This document shows, piece after piece, positions 24,150 through 32,718 of a DNA stretch of 41,810 bases; position 1 is the stretch's first letter; every line of letters starts with the position of its first letter. The notes under the pieces are model-generated. The model ran no database searches. It worked only from the letters and a program-made list of their open reading frames with translations, and was not told where the DNA came from. Location: positions 1 to 41,810 of the forward strand of contig SLDY01000021.1 of NCBI GenBank assembly GCA_007125005.1, in the 5' to 3' direction. This DNA is from Natronohydrobacter sp. (lineage in GTDB: Bacteria; Pseudomonadota; Alphaproteobacteria; Rhodobacterales; Rhodobacteraceae). Both the position numbers and the translations under genes were made by a program.

Positions 24150-25097
24150 TTGGGTGGCTATATCCTGAAGCGGTTGCTGTCGGCCATTCCGGTGCTGCTG
24201 GGGATCACGGTCATCGTCTTTCTGATTATGGCTATGATCCCCGGCGATCCGGCAACTGCGATTCTGGGCAGCTATGCCACGCCCGAGAACGTGGCGCGGC
24301 TGAACCGGTTCCTCGGCCTCGACGAGCCCTTGTGGCGGCAATATTTCATATGGCTGGGCAACATGCTGCAGGGCGATTTCGGGCGCTCTTTCGCGCTGAA
24401 TCGGCCTGTTCTGGATGAAATCCTTGACCGGTTCTCGGCCACGCTGATTCTGGCCGGGACGGCCTTTGTGCTTTGCGCTTTACTGGGCGTGATCGCCGGG
24501 ACGATCTCGGCGGCGCGGCAATATGGCTTTGCTGACAAGGCGATCACCTTTGTCGTGATCCTCGGGATTTCAGTGCCCTCCTTCTTTCTGGGCATGATGA
24601 TGATCCTGATCTTTGCCGTGCAGTTGCGCTGGTTCCCGGTCTCGGGGATGTATTCGATCTGGGGCGGAGGTGATCTGCCCGATCTGATCCGGCACCTGAC
24701 CATGCCTGCGATTGCGCTTTCGGTGGTCGCTACAGGCGTGGTGGCGCGGCTCTCGCGCGGGGCCATGCTGGAAGTGCTGCGGCAGGATTTCATCCGCACG
24801 GCGCGTGCCAAGGGCGTGCATGAGCGGCGCGTGATCTGGGGCCATGCGCTGCGCGCGGCAATGGTGAGCATCATCCCGGTGCTTGGGATTCAGGCGGGGT
24901 TCGTGCTCTCGGGTGCGGTCTATATCGAGATGGTGTTCCAGTGGCCCGGTGTGGGGCGGATGCTGGTTGATGCCATCCTGAAGCGCGATATCCTGCTGGT
25001 TCAGGGCGGTGTCGTGTTTATCGCGGCCTGCTATGTTGGCTTTAACATCGTGGTGGATGTGGCGCAGGCCTGGCTTGATCCGAGGATCAAGACATGA
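24150..25097 (+). CDS. Peptide ABC transporter permease (DppB/OppB type)
   Basis: Inner-membrane permease of 315 residues with six hydrophobic helices. It has the DppB-type opening YILKRLLSAIPVLLGITVIVFLIMAMIPGDPA and the EAA loop (DFIRTARAKGVHERRVIWGHALR, about residues 214-236) that contacts the ATPase. The start is TTG at 24150, preceded by a perfect AGGAGG. The rare start together with the upstream hairpin suggests low expression relative to the SBP. Its stop overlaps the next start (ATGA). Confidence 0.92.
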   Translation: MGGYILKRLLSAIPVLLGITVIVFLIMAMIPGDPATAILGSYATPENVARLNRFLGLDEPLWRQYFIWLGNMLQGDFGRSFALNRPVLDEILDRFSATLILAGTAFVLCALLGVIAGTISAARQYGFADKAITFVVILGISVPSFFLGMMMILIFAVQLRWFPVSGMYSIWGGGDLPDLIRHLTMPAIALSVVATGVVARLSRGAMLEVLRQDFIRTARAKGVHERRVIWGHALRAAMVSIIPVLGIQAGFVLSGAVYIEMVFQWPGVGRMLVDAILKRDILLVQGGVVFIAACYVGFNIVVDVAQAWLDPRIKT

Positions 25098-26956
25098 GCC
25101 TTTTCCTGAAGTTGCTGTTCCGCAACCGGCTGGCGGGGTTCGGCGCGGTGGTGCTGGGAGTGATCGTGCTGCTGGCATTGCTGACACCGATCCTGCCGCT
25201 GCACCCGCCGAATGAAACCAATACCGCAAATCGCTATCTGCGGCCTCTGTCTGATGGGCATTTGCTGGGCACGGATCATCTTGGGCGCGACCTGCTGTCG
25301 CGGCTCTTGTGGGGGACGCGGCTTTCGCTGGCGGTAGGCTTTGCGGCGGCACTGATCGCGGGGCTTGCGGGGGCGGCCATCGGGGTGATTGCGGGATATT
25401 TCGGGGGGCGCACCGACAATGTCACCATGCGCGGCATCGATATGCTGATGGCCTTTCCCTATATCCTGCTCGCGCTTGCCATTGTCGCCGTGCTGGGACC
25501 GGGGCTGCTGAACGCGCTGATCGCCGTGGCGGTGGTTAATATCCCCTTCTTCGCGCGGAATATTCGCGGCGTGACCGTGGGCATCGCGCATCGCGAATTC
25601 ATCGATGCCGCCCGGCTGGCGGGGATGGGGCATACGCGCATTCTACTGACCGAGGTCGTGCCCAATATCGTGCCGGTGGTAGTGATCGCCATGTCCACCA
25701 CTATCGGCTGGATGATCCTCGAAACTGCGGGGCTCTCCTTTCTCGGGCTTGGCAGCCAGCCACCGCAGGCCGATCTGGGCTCGATGCTGGGCGAGGCGCG
25801 CTCGGCGCTGATCACTGCGCCGCATACATCGATCGTGCCGGGGGTGATGATCCTGCTGATCGTGATGTCGGTCAATCTGCTGGGCGATGGTATCCGCGAT
25901 GCGCTGGACCCCCGGCTGCGCTCGGGCGCGCTGGCGCGGCCCATGGCGGCGACGCGGGTGGAGCGCCGCGAGGTGCCCGCAGCGCAGGGCGAGGGGTTCT
26001 TGCGGATCGACGCGCTGGAGACGCAATTTCAGGTGGGCCGTCGCATCTACAAGGCGGTGAACAAGGTCTCGCTGGACCTGCAACCGGGGGAATGTCTGGG
26101 GCTTATCGGCGAAAGCGGCTCGGGCAAATCGGTCACGGCGTTGTCTGTGATGGGGCTGGTGGCCTCGCCGCCGGGGGTGATCACCGGGGGGGCTGTGCGG
26201 CTGGAAGGCAAGGATCTGATCGGCGCGCCCTATGAGTTGCTGCGCTCGCTCAGGGGCCGCAAGGTCGCCTATATCTTTCAGGATCCGCTCTCGACCCTGC
26301 ACCCGCTCTATCGGATCGGCGATCAGTTGATCGAGGCGATCCGCGTGCATGAACCTGTCAGCCATGGGGAGGCGCATAAACGCGCGGTCAAGCTGCTGGA
26401 GGATGTGCGCATTCCCAATGCCGCCGCACGAGTCCGCGCCTATCCGCATGAGCTTTCGGGCGGGATGCGACAGCGGGTTGGTATCGCCATGGCGCTGGCA
26501 AATGATCCTGATATCATCATCGCCGATGAGCCGACCACAGCGCTGGATGTGACCGTGCAGGCGCAGATCCTCGCGCTGCTGGACGAATTGCGCCAGCGTC
26601 GGGGGCTGGCGATCCTGTTCATCACGCATGATTTCGGCGTCGTGGGCCAGCTATGTGATCGGGTGGCGGTGATGTATGGCGGGCGGATCGTCGAGACCGG
26701 GCCGACGCAGGATGTGCTGGAGGGCCCGGCGCATCCCTATACCAAGCGCCTGATCGCCTGCGTGCCGGAACTGGGGGGCGGGCGGCGCATTCTCGCAGCG
26801 ATACCGGGCCTGCCGCCTGCGGTCGATCAACTGCCCGAGGGCTGCGCCTTCGCGCCCCGTTGTGACAAGGCGCAGGATGCCTGCCGGCGCGGTGAAATCG
26901 AGCTTAAGGGCGAGACCCGCAAAGTGCGTTGCCTCTACCCGGAGGTGGCCCCATGA
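25094..26956 (+). CDS. Fused permease-ATPase of peptide ABC transporter (DppC-DppD)
   Basis: One 620-residue chain joins a DppC permease (about residues 1-275) to a DppD ATPase (about 300-620). The permease part has six helices and the EAA loop EFIDAARLAGMGHTRILLTEV (168-188). The ATPase part has Walker A GESGSGKS (339-346), signature LSGGMRQR (454-461), Walker B IIIADEPTTALD (474-485) and the C-terminal oligopeptide-type cysteine segment CAFAPRCDKAQDAC. The linker around 278-300 is Ala/Arg-rich. Such fusions are known in this family and the frame is uninterrupted. It overlaps both neighbours by 4 bp. Confidence 0.93.
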   Translation: MSLFLKLLFRNRLAGFGAVVLGVIVLLALLTPILPLHPPNETNTANRYLRPLSDGHLLGTDHLGRDLLSRLLWGTRLSLAVGFAAALIAGLAGAAIGVIAGYFGGRTDNVTMRGIDMLMAFPYILLALAIVAVLGPGLLNALIAVAVVNIPFFARNIRGVTVGIAHREFIDAARLAGMGHTRILLTEVVPNIVPVVVIAMSTTIGWMILETAGLSFLGLGSQPPQADLGSMLGEARSALITAPHTSIVPGVMILLIVMSVNLLGDGIRDALDPRLRSGALARPMAATRVERREVPAAQGEGFLRIDALETQFQVGRRIYKAVNKVSLDLQPGECLGLIGESGSGKSVTALSVMGLVASPPGVITGGAVRLEGKDLIGAPYELLRSLRGRKVAYIFQDPLSTLHPLYRIGDQLIEAIRVHEPVSHGEAHKRAVKLLEDVRIPNAAARVRAYPHELSGGMRQRVGIAMALANDPDIIIADEPTTALDVTVQAQILALLDELRQRRGLAILFITHDFGVVGQLCDRVAVMYGGRIVETGPTQDVLEGPAHPYTKRLIACVPELGGGRRILAAIPGLPPAVDQLPEGCAFAPRCDKAQDACRRGEIELKGETRKVRCLYPEVAP

Positions 26957-27906
26957 CGCTGGCGCTGAAAACCACGGATCTAGCCAAGACATTCGATATC
27001 GGCAAGCGCCTGATCGGCCCGCCGCGCGCGCAGGTCCATGCTGTGCATCCTGTGTCTCTCGATGTGCAGACGGGCGAGACGCTGGGCATCGTGGGCGAAT
27101 CGGGCTGCGGGAAATCCACGCTGGCCCGGATGCTTGTGGGGCTGGAACCGCCTACATCGGGCAGCATTGAAATCGAAGGCCGCGCGCTGGATCGTGCCGA
27201 TCCGGCAGCCTTCGGGCGGCTGATCCAGTATGTGTTCCAAGACCCGGTTTCCAGCCTGAACCCGCGCAAGACGATCCGGCAGATCATGGAAGTGCCGCTG
27301 CGCCTGTTGCATGGGATGCGCGGTCAGGCTCTGGACGATCGCATAGCGGAGCTTTTCGAGGCGGTTAATCTGCGCCCCGAATTCCTGACCCGTTATCCGC
27401 ATGAATTCTCGGGGGGGCAGGCGCAGCGCATAGGGATTGCCCGCGCACTGGCTGCGAGCCCGCGTATCCTGATCCTTGACGAGCCGGTCTCGGCGCTGGA
27501 TGTCTCGGTGCAGGCGCAGGTTCTGAACTTGCTGGCGGACCTCAAGGCCGAGTTCAACCTGACCTATCTCTTCATCAGCCATGATCTGGCCGTGGTCGAG
27601 GCAGTGAGCGACCGCATTGCCGTGCTCTATTTCGGCTCGGTGGTGGAAACCGGGCCTGCGGAAAAGGTCTTTGCAGCGCCGCGCCATCCCTATACGAGGC
27701 TTTTGGCGGAGTCTGCGCCGGTCGTGGGCCGTCCACTAGGCGGGGCGCAGTCGGGCGAGTTGCCCGACCCGCTGAACCCGCCTCCGGGCTGCGCCTTTGC
27801 CGGGCGCTGCCCGCGTGCCTCGGACCTGTGTCGGCGCGAGGTGCCTGCATTGCGCAAGATCGAGGGAGACCAGTTTGCCGCCTGCCACCATCCGCTCGAG
27901 CCCTGA
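26953..27906 (+). CDS. Peptide ABC transporter ATP-binding protein (DppF/OppF type)
   Basis: Second ATPase subunit of the importer, 317 residues. Walker A GESGCGKST is near residue 50, the signature is FSGGQAQR, and Walker B is ILILDEPVSALD. The C-terminal oligopeptide-type cysteine segment PPGCAFAGRCPRASDLC is present. The ATG at 26953 overlaps the fusion gene's stop; the open frame extends eight codons upstream without support. It pairs with the DppD half of the fusion to make the ATPase heterodimer. Its 3' end overlaps the regulator gene by 32 bp. Confidence 0.93.
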   Translation: MTLALKTTDLAKTFDIGKRLIGPPRAQVHAVHPVSLDVQTGETLGIVGESGCGKSTLARMLVGLEPPTSGSIEIEGRALDRADPAAFGRLIQYVFQDPVSSLNPRKTIRQIMEVPLRLLHGMRGQALDDRIAELFEAVNLRPEFLTRYPHEFSGGQAQRIGIARALAASPRILILDEPVSALDVSVQAQVLNLLADLKAEFNLTYLFISHDLAVVEAVSDRIAVLYFGSVVETGPAEKVFAAPRHPYTRLLAESAPVVGRPLGGAQSGELPDPLNPPPGCAFAGRCPRASDLCRREVPALRKIEGDQFAACHHPLEP

Positions 27907-28648
27907 TCGCCTGTCACGTCCGCAACAGGTGGCCGAAGCGATCAAATCATGGGTCATGGCCAATGGCTGGCGGCCCGGAGATCGCTTGCCATCGGAGACG
28001 GAATTGATCGAACGCTTCGGCATGGCCAAGGGCACTATCCGCGAGGCGATCCGGATTCTGGAGGCGCAAGGTCTGGTGAAATCCCGCACCGGGCCAGGGG
28101 GTGGGGTTTTCGTGCATCAGGTCTCGGAAGAGCGTGCAACTGCACTTCTGGGCAATTACTTCTACTTTCAGCATCTTACCATCGACGATATCTATCAGAT
28201 TCGCATCGTGCTGGAGCCAGAACTGGCAGCTTCGCTGGCCGGGACGCTCAGCGAGGCACAGCTCGCCGCGCTGGAAGCGGTGATGACCTGTTATGCAGAG
28301 CCCGCGCGCACAGTAGAAGAAGAGCGCGAGCAGCACATCGCCTCGCTGCGCTTTCACGCGTTGCTAGCCGAGATGTCAGGTAATCCGCTCCTGCGCTTCC
28401 TGATCCGCTTCACTGCGAATATGCTTTCCGATATCACAGTGTCGCGCGGTCTCTATAGCCTGCCAAATCGCGAATTATGGGCTTCGGGGCTCGATTATCA
28501 GGCGCGTCTGCTACAGGCTTTGCGTGAGGGCGATCCAGTTGCCGCGCGACGCATTCTGCACGAGCACATGAAGAACGCGCATCGCTTGATGCGCTTGCAG
28601 GAAACTGTGCTTACACAGCGCTTTCTGCCCGAGGGCGGGATTATCTGA
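27875..28648 (+). CDS. GntR-family (FadR subgroup) transcriptional regulator
   Basis: A 257-residue regulator with an N-terminal winged helix (about residues 14-80, RPGDRLPSETELIERFGMAKGTIREAIRILEAQGLV then the GGGVFV wing) and a C-terminal FCD effector domain. In FCD proteins a Asp and three His usually bind metal. Here one His is in RFHALL and another in LHEHM, but the Asp before FH is Ser and the expected middle His is not evident, so the site may be altered. I place the start at TTG 27875, preceded by GAGGGAG; longer in-frame starts lie inside dppF. It probably represses the operon and the divergent DUF1028 gene through the TATCATGATA sites. Confidence 0.88.
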   Translation: MPPATIRSSPDRLSRPQQVAEAIKSWVMANGWRPGDRLPSETELIERFGMAKGTIREAIRILEAQGLVKSRTGPGGGVFVHQVSEERATALLGNYFYFQHLTIDDIYQIRIVLEPELAASLAGTLSEAQLAALEAVMTCYAEPARTVEEEREQHIASLRFHALLAEMSGNPLLRFLIRFTANMLSDITVSRGLYSLPNRELWASGLDYQARLLQALREGDPVAARRILHEHMKNAHRLMRLQETVLTQRFLPEGGII

Positions 28649-28708
28649 GCGCATTGCGCCGCGCAGGATCGACTGGCGGCAACTGCCTTCCCGCGATGTG
28701 GTTGCGCT

Positions 28709-29686
28709 TTATCGCTGCATCTCCACGAGTTCGACCCGGCGGTTCAGTGTGCGGCCCTGATCGGTGCGGTTCGTGGCGATCGGGGCCATCATCCCCGCGC
28801 CCGCCGCCTGCAAGCGCTCTGAGGTTACATCATGCTGCTGTGTCAGATAATCCACCACAGCTTCTGCGCGGGCCATCGAGAGGCTCAGGTTATAATCATA
28901 GCCCCCGGAATTATCAGTATGGCCCACAACCAGTAGCGCGATATCGGGTGCATCGCCCATCAACTGGGCCACCGTCGCGAGCGCTTCGGAGGATTCAGGC
29001 AGGATACGCGCAGAATCAAACTCGAACAGGATATCCTGCACTGCCACGCGCCCGTCATCAATCAACCCCGCTTCCATTTCGCCAGCGGTCAAGGGCTGAT
29101 GGTCCATCTCGGTATCCATTTCAGCAGAGGTCACGACAGCGATTTCCACCGCAGGGCCGGGATCGCGCCGTTCGTTGAAGGTGGCAATGCCAGCCAGAAC
29201 GCTTCCATCCGCCGAACGCGCAGCGATATAGCGCAGATCCCGGTTTGAGGACCGCGTGGCCAGACGGCAGCAATCGCGGGCGCTGCGGCTGAAGATACCT
29301 GCAGCGTTGTAAAAACCGCGCCCGGCCCCACTGCCCAAAGCGTCATGCGACTCCGCATAGAGGATCTCGAAGCCCCGTGTCTCGAGTGCATCCATATAGT
29401 TGCGTTTGATCTGTAGGGTCGAGATATCAGGGTTTTCAAACAGATAACTCAGCTTGATCACTTCGCCTTCCAAAGTCTCCGCCGTCTCGAACTCATCGCC
29501 CGCATAGGGGCCGACGGGAATCGTGATCCGGTCAAATTCAGTGCGGTCGAAATAGACGATATGCGATCCTGCAACGCGTTCGATATCGGGGTGATCGTAA
29601 GCGCCATCGATATCCGCCATGACAGGCGTTGACAGTGCTAATGTGCCGATCAGTGCCCCCGCGCGACATGCTGCCATCTGTGACAT
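28709..29686 (-). CDS. OmpA-family outer-membrane-associated protein with DUF4892-like N-terminus
   Basis: A 325-residue exported protein. A signal peptide spans about residues 1-25 (cleavage near VMA-DI). The N-terminal half (DHPDIERVAGSHIVYFDRTEFD...LSYLFENPDISTLQIKRNYMDALETRGFEILYA) resembles DUF4892. The C-terminal half is an OmpA-like peptidoglycan-binding domain: ILFEFDSARILPES, then VVGHTDNSGGYDYNLSLSMARAEAVVDYL, then NRRVEL. It probably ties the outer membrane or periplasm to peptidoglycan. The ATG at 29686 has AAAGGAGG upstream. It lies 126 bp after the LOV gene on the same strand. Confidence 0.85.
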   Translation of the reverse strand: MSQMAACRAGALIGTLALSTPVMADIDGAYDHPDIERVAGSHIVYFDRTEFDRITIPVGPYAGDEFETAETLEGEVIKLSYLFENPDISTLQIKRNYMDALETRGFEILYAESHDALGSGAGRGFYNAAGIFSRSARDCCRLATRSSNRDLRYIAARSADGSVLAGIATFNERRDPGPAVEIAVVTSAEMDTEMDHQPLTAGEMEAGLIDDGRVAVQDILFEFDSARILPESSEALATVAQLMGDAPDIALLVVGHTDNSGGYDYNLSLSMARAEAVVDYLTQQHDVTSERLQAAGAGMMAPIATNRTDQGRTLNRRVELVEMQR

Positions 29687-29812
29687 GTAGCCTCCTTTCC
29701 CTGTTTTCGGGAGGTAGCCTACTTGAAAACACATGATTTTTCCATGATCAGATCGAATCCGGCAAAATTCCCCTCGATGGCAAGGCAGATCATGCGCCTG
29801 CAGACGATCCGT

Positions 29813-30196
29813 TCAGACAGGGTTTTGCGCGCCGGCGAAAAACAGCAAACGGCCTTCGGCGTCATAGATCGGGCGTATCCGCAGCCGGTTCACAAAAGCC
29901 GTGCCATCCTTGCGATAATTCAGGATATCAATGGTAAAACGGGTCTGTGCACGCAAGGCAAGGCTGATGGCCTTGATCGCGCTGGGGCTGGTATCCGGGC
30001 CTTGCAAAAACCGGCAATTGCGCCCGATTGCTTCGTCCGGGCTATAGCCCGTCTGCCTCTCAAATTCGTCGCTGACATAGATCATCGGATTGTCAGGTCG
30101 GTACGGATCTGAGAAAACCACGCTCATCTCCGCCTCGTCTTCCTCCAGCAGCCCGCGAAAGGCGTCCTGATCCATGTTTGTCTTGGCTAGGGGCAT
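29813..30196 (-). CDS. Short LOV-domain blue-light photoreceptor
   Basis: A 127-residue protein that is little more than one LOV domain. The flavin-adduct cysteine C61 lies in GRNCRFLQG (58-66). The flavin-contact residues follow in the expected places: NYRKDGTAFVNRL (about 93-105) and the late Gln Q124 in FFAGAQ. There is no kinase, HTH or GGDEF output domain, so it belongs to the short-LOV type known from Dinoroseobacter and Pseudomonas, which signal by dimer rearrangement. The ATG at 30196 is preceded by GGAG; the upstream open frame to 30514 overlaps the neighbouring gene. The partner or output is unknown. Confidence 0.9.
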   Translation of the reverse strand: MPLAKTNMDQDAFRGLLEEDEAEMSVVFSDPYRPDNPMIYVSDEFERQTGYSPDEAIGRNCRFLQGPDTSPSAIKAISLALRAQTRFTIDILNYRKDGTAFVNRLRIRPIYDAEGRLLFFAGAQNPV

Positions 30197-30293
30197 GCAA
30201 TTCTCCGGCTGATGTGCTGTAAGGAGCAAGCTGTAAGGCCAGCTTAACAGAAGCAGGCAACCCGAGACAATCTTCCAGATGAGCGCGGCGGGT

Positions 30294-31547
30294 TCAGGAT
30301 AGTTCCACACCTGTTTTGGCAGAGACTTGTGACAAACGGCGCAACTCGCGGGCGTGAAAATCCTTTGCGCTTTCTGCTGGTTCCGGGCCTCGCGAGAGGG
30401 TGCGGGCCAACGCAAAGAATCCTTCGGCGGGTAGCCCGGCTTGCCGTTTGCTGACGGCGCGGGCCGCAATGAAGGGGCGTTGTGCCTCTGCATCCTCCCG
30501 CATGGTGACCTCAAGCGCGCGCGTCACTTTGCGGATCGAGCCCGGCACCCAGAGCCCGAGTGCGCGTGCGATTGCGCCATAGGTAACTGTTGGTGAATTT
30601 TCGGGCAGGGCCTGCAGATGAGCGCGCACACGCGCGGCCAGCGCGCGCTCGTTCGCAGAAGCATCTTGAGTGACGCGCGGCGGGGGCACCTCGCGCGCGC
30701 GCCCATCGGCGTCAATTTCTGCCGCCCATGCGCGCGTCGGGCTGCGCAGGATGATCCGGGTCTTGCCAGCATCCGCGCCCGCACCGCTTTCGGTAACGCT
30801 GACAATATCGCCAGTGTGCAAGCCTGCACGAAGGGTCTGTGCAGTGAGCCCCAGTCGCGGCGCGAGATATTCGGGATCGACGAGTATTTGTCCTCCCTGC
30901 CACGTCACTGCGCCGGGGGGAAGCGGTCGGTCAAGCAGCGGAGAGGTGCCTTCGCGTGCACTGAAATAAGGGCGCGTCCCCGCTGCGTGATCGGTCACGT
31001 CGCGGATTTGGCTGATCTGCGGCAACGCCGCGCGCAGCATCCGCTCAACGCCTTGGCGCAAGGTAGCCGCAGACGCAGCGCAGCCCTGACAGCCGCCAGA
31101 CATGCGTAGAAAGACGATCCCCTCCGAGACTTTCTCTGCTGCGATATGACCGCCATGTGCGGCAACAGTCGGGTTCACCTCACGTTCCAGCAATTCGCCA
31201 ACCTTGCGCAGAAGAACCACATCAGGATCAGCGTCTTGCGCGTTGCCCATCTGGCCGAGAGGGGTGGCGGTTTCGGCGAGTACCGCCCGGATCGAAGCCG
31301 CTATGGCGGGTTTCAGGGCCGTCCAGTCGCTTTCGGGGGTCTTGACGATCCAGATGGTCGCATCCGCCACTTCGACCCGTGCGACCCCCTCGATAGCGAA
31401 CAACGCTTGCGCCAGCGGCGCGCGGTCGCTGCGCTCCAGCTTTGCACTGGCTTTGTCCTGCACAGGCGCATCCAGGATGAAGGCCATTGCATTCCTGTCC
31501 TGCCCGGATGGCTGCGCGCGAATGCGCCTGCGCTGTTGCTCAGACAT
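30294..31547 (-). CDS. Multi-domain NifU-type Fe-S protein with DUF6522-like and winged-helix-like domains
   Basis: A 417-residue protein with four parts. Residues 22-92 match the Nfu N-terminal domain (LAQALFAIEGVARVEV...DWTALKPAIAASI). Residues 108-190 match the NifU C-terminal Fe-S carrier domain with C153-x2-C156 in SGGCQGCAAS. Residues 219-285 resemble DUF6522 (ILVDPEYLAPRLGLTAQTLRAGLHTGDI...GADAGKTRI). Residues 298-387 carry a TVTYGAIARALGL...RPFIAARAVSKRQAGLPAEGFF module like a TYGELA-type winged helix. It would carry or transfer Fe-S clusters, possibly with a nucleic-acid or protein target. Its start overlaps the Mrp-DUF971 stop by 8 bp. An internal start at residue 21 is possible. 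Confidence 0.8.
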   Translation of the reverse strand: MSEQQRRRIRAQPSGQDRNAMAFILDAPVQDKASAKLERSDRAPLAQALFAIEGVARVEVADATIWIVKTPESDWTALKPAIAASIRAVLAETATPLGQMGNAQDADPDVVLLRKVGELLEREVNPTVAAHGGHIAAEKVSEGIVFLRMSGGCQGCAASAATLRQGVERMLRAALPQISQIRDVTDHAAGTRPYFSAREGTSPLLDRPLPPGAVTWQGGQILVDPEYLAPRLGLTAQTLRAGLHTGDIVSVTESGAGADAGKTRIILRSPTRAWAAEIDADGRAREVPPPRVTQDASANERALAARVRAHLQALPENSPTVTYGAIARALGLWVPGSIRKVTRALEVTMREDAEAQRPFIAARAVSKRQAGLPAEGFFALARTLSRGPEPAESAKDFHARELRRLSQVSAKTGVELS

Positions 31548-32718
31548 CTTCGATCTCTGTGCTGTTCATTGTGCGCAACGATGTGAAGGTGTAAATCCCG
31601 GTGTCATGCCCATCGCTGAACGCAAGGCCCAAGGCGTAATTCCCGACGCTCCAGATGCGCGTGAGGTCGATATCGAGGGGCACGCTGTCAGGATCGAGCA
31701 GCCGCGCCCCTGTCACCTCATCGCGACATTTGGCGCAGCGGCAGAGGATACGGAGATCTCGTGCTCCGAGGATCTGCGCCATGCCATCGGCCCATGTCAG
31801 ATGCAGATTGCCCATGTTGTGATCCAGCGCAACGAGCCGCTCTGCCGCGCCGCCGTTTTGCACCGCGCCCGATCGCGGTTTGCTGGCATGATCAGACACT
31901 GTCCAGCTAAAGGGCACAGAGATGCCAACTGCACCCGAATCGACCCCCGAAAGCATGGCTGCGATCTGGCGATAGGCCGCAGCAGCAGGGCTTGAGGGCG
32001 CAGCCTTGATCAGGGGCACACCACTATCGCCCGCATCCACGACCGCCGGATCAAGTGGCACCTTGCCAAGAAAGGAAACGCCAAGCTCGCGTGCAATCGC
32101 CTCCCCCCCGCCTTGATCGAAGATATGGGTTACCGTGCCGCATGAGGGGCAGGTAAACCCGCTCATATTCTCCACCACACCCAGAATCGGGACTTTTACC
32201 TGCTCCATCATCCGAAGCCCGCGCCGCGCAATCTTAAGGCTTACGTCCTGTGGCGTGCTGACAACAACCGCGCCGCTCAGCGGGAAAGCCTGCGCAAGTG
32301 TAAGCTGGATATCCCCGGTTCCGGGGGGGAGATCCAGCAGCAACACATCAAGCGCGCCCCAATCCACTTGGCGAACGAAGGATTGCAGGTATTTGGTTAC
32401 CATCGGCCCGCGCAGAATCGCGGGGCTGTCATCGTCGGTCAGCATCGCCATGGAGATGACCTTGATCCCGTGCGCTTCTGCGGGAATGATCATGCCTTCT
32501 GGGGTCATGGAGGGCTTTTTTGCGGCAACGCCCAGAATGCCGGGAATGGAGGGGCCGTAGATATCGGCATCGACAATGCCGACTTTCAACCCGGCCTCGA
32601 CCATGGCAACCCCGATATTGGCTGTTACGGATGATTTGCCCACGCCCCCTTTGCCACTGCTGATGGCAATCATGCGTGGAGCAGGTATTTGTTCTCTCAT
32701 CTCGAAAATGCCTTTCAT
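31540..32718 (-). CDS. Mrp/ApbC-type Fe-S carrier ATPase fused to DUF971
   Basis: A 392-residue cytoplasmic protein. The Mrp/NBP35 P-loop ATPase has the deviant Walker A SGKGGVGKSS (21-30), VDADIYGPS (49-57), and the cluster-binding C190-x2-C193 in GFTCPSCG. It lacks the MIP18-like N-terminal domain of longer Mrp proteins. Residues about 293-383 form a DUF971 (GBBH-like N) domain with a Cys cluster, LCRCAKCRDE. It presumably loads or delivers Fe-S clusters with the co-translated NifU protein. The start is uncertain: ATG 32718 is used, ATG 32700 has a GAAAGG upstream, and a GTG at 32763 opens the same frame. Confidence 0.87.
   Translation of the reverse strand: MKGIFEMREQIPAPRMIAISSGKGGVGKSSVTANIGVAMVEAGLKVGIVDADIYGPSIPGILGVAAKKPSMTPEGMIIPAEAHGIKVISMAMLTDDDSPAILRGPMVTKYLQSFVRQVDWGALDVLLLDLPPGTGDIQLTLAQAFPLSGAVVVSTPQDVSLKIARRGLRMMEQVKVPILGVVENMSGFTCPSCGTVTHIFDQGGGEAIARELGVSFLGKVPLDPAVVDAGDSGVPLIKAAPSSPAAAAYRQIAAMLSGVDSGAVGISVPFSWTVSDHASKPRSGAVQNGGAAERLVALDHNMGNLHLTWADGMAQILGARDLRILCRCAKCRDEVTGARLLDPDSVPLDIDLTRIWSVGNYALGLAFSDGHDTGIYTFTSLRTMNSTEIEDV

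Noticed and set aside
25643-26629. 328-codon minus-strand open frame in the peptide transporter
   Set aside because: Shadow of the DppC-DppD fusion; Arg/His/Gln-rich with no motif.
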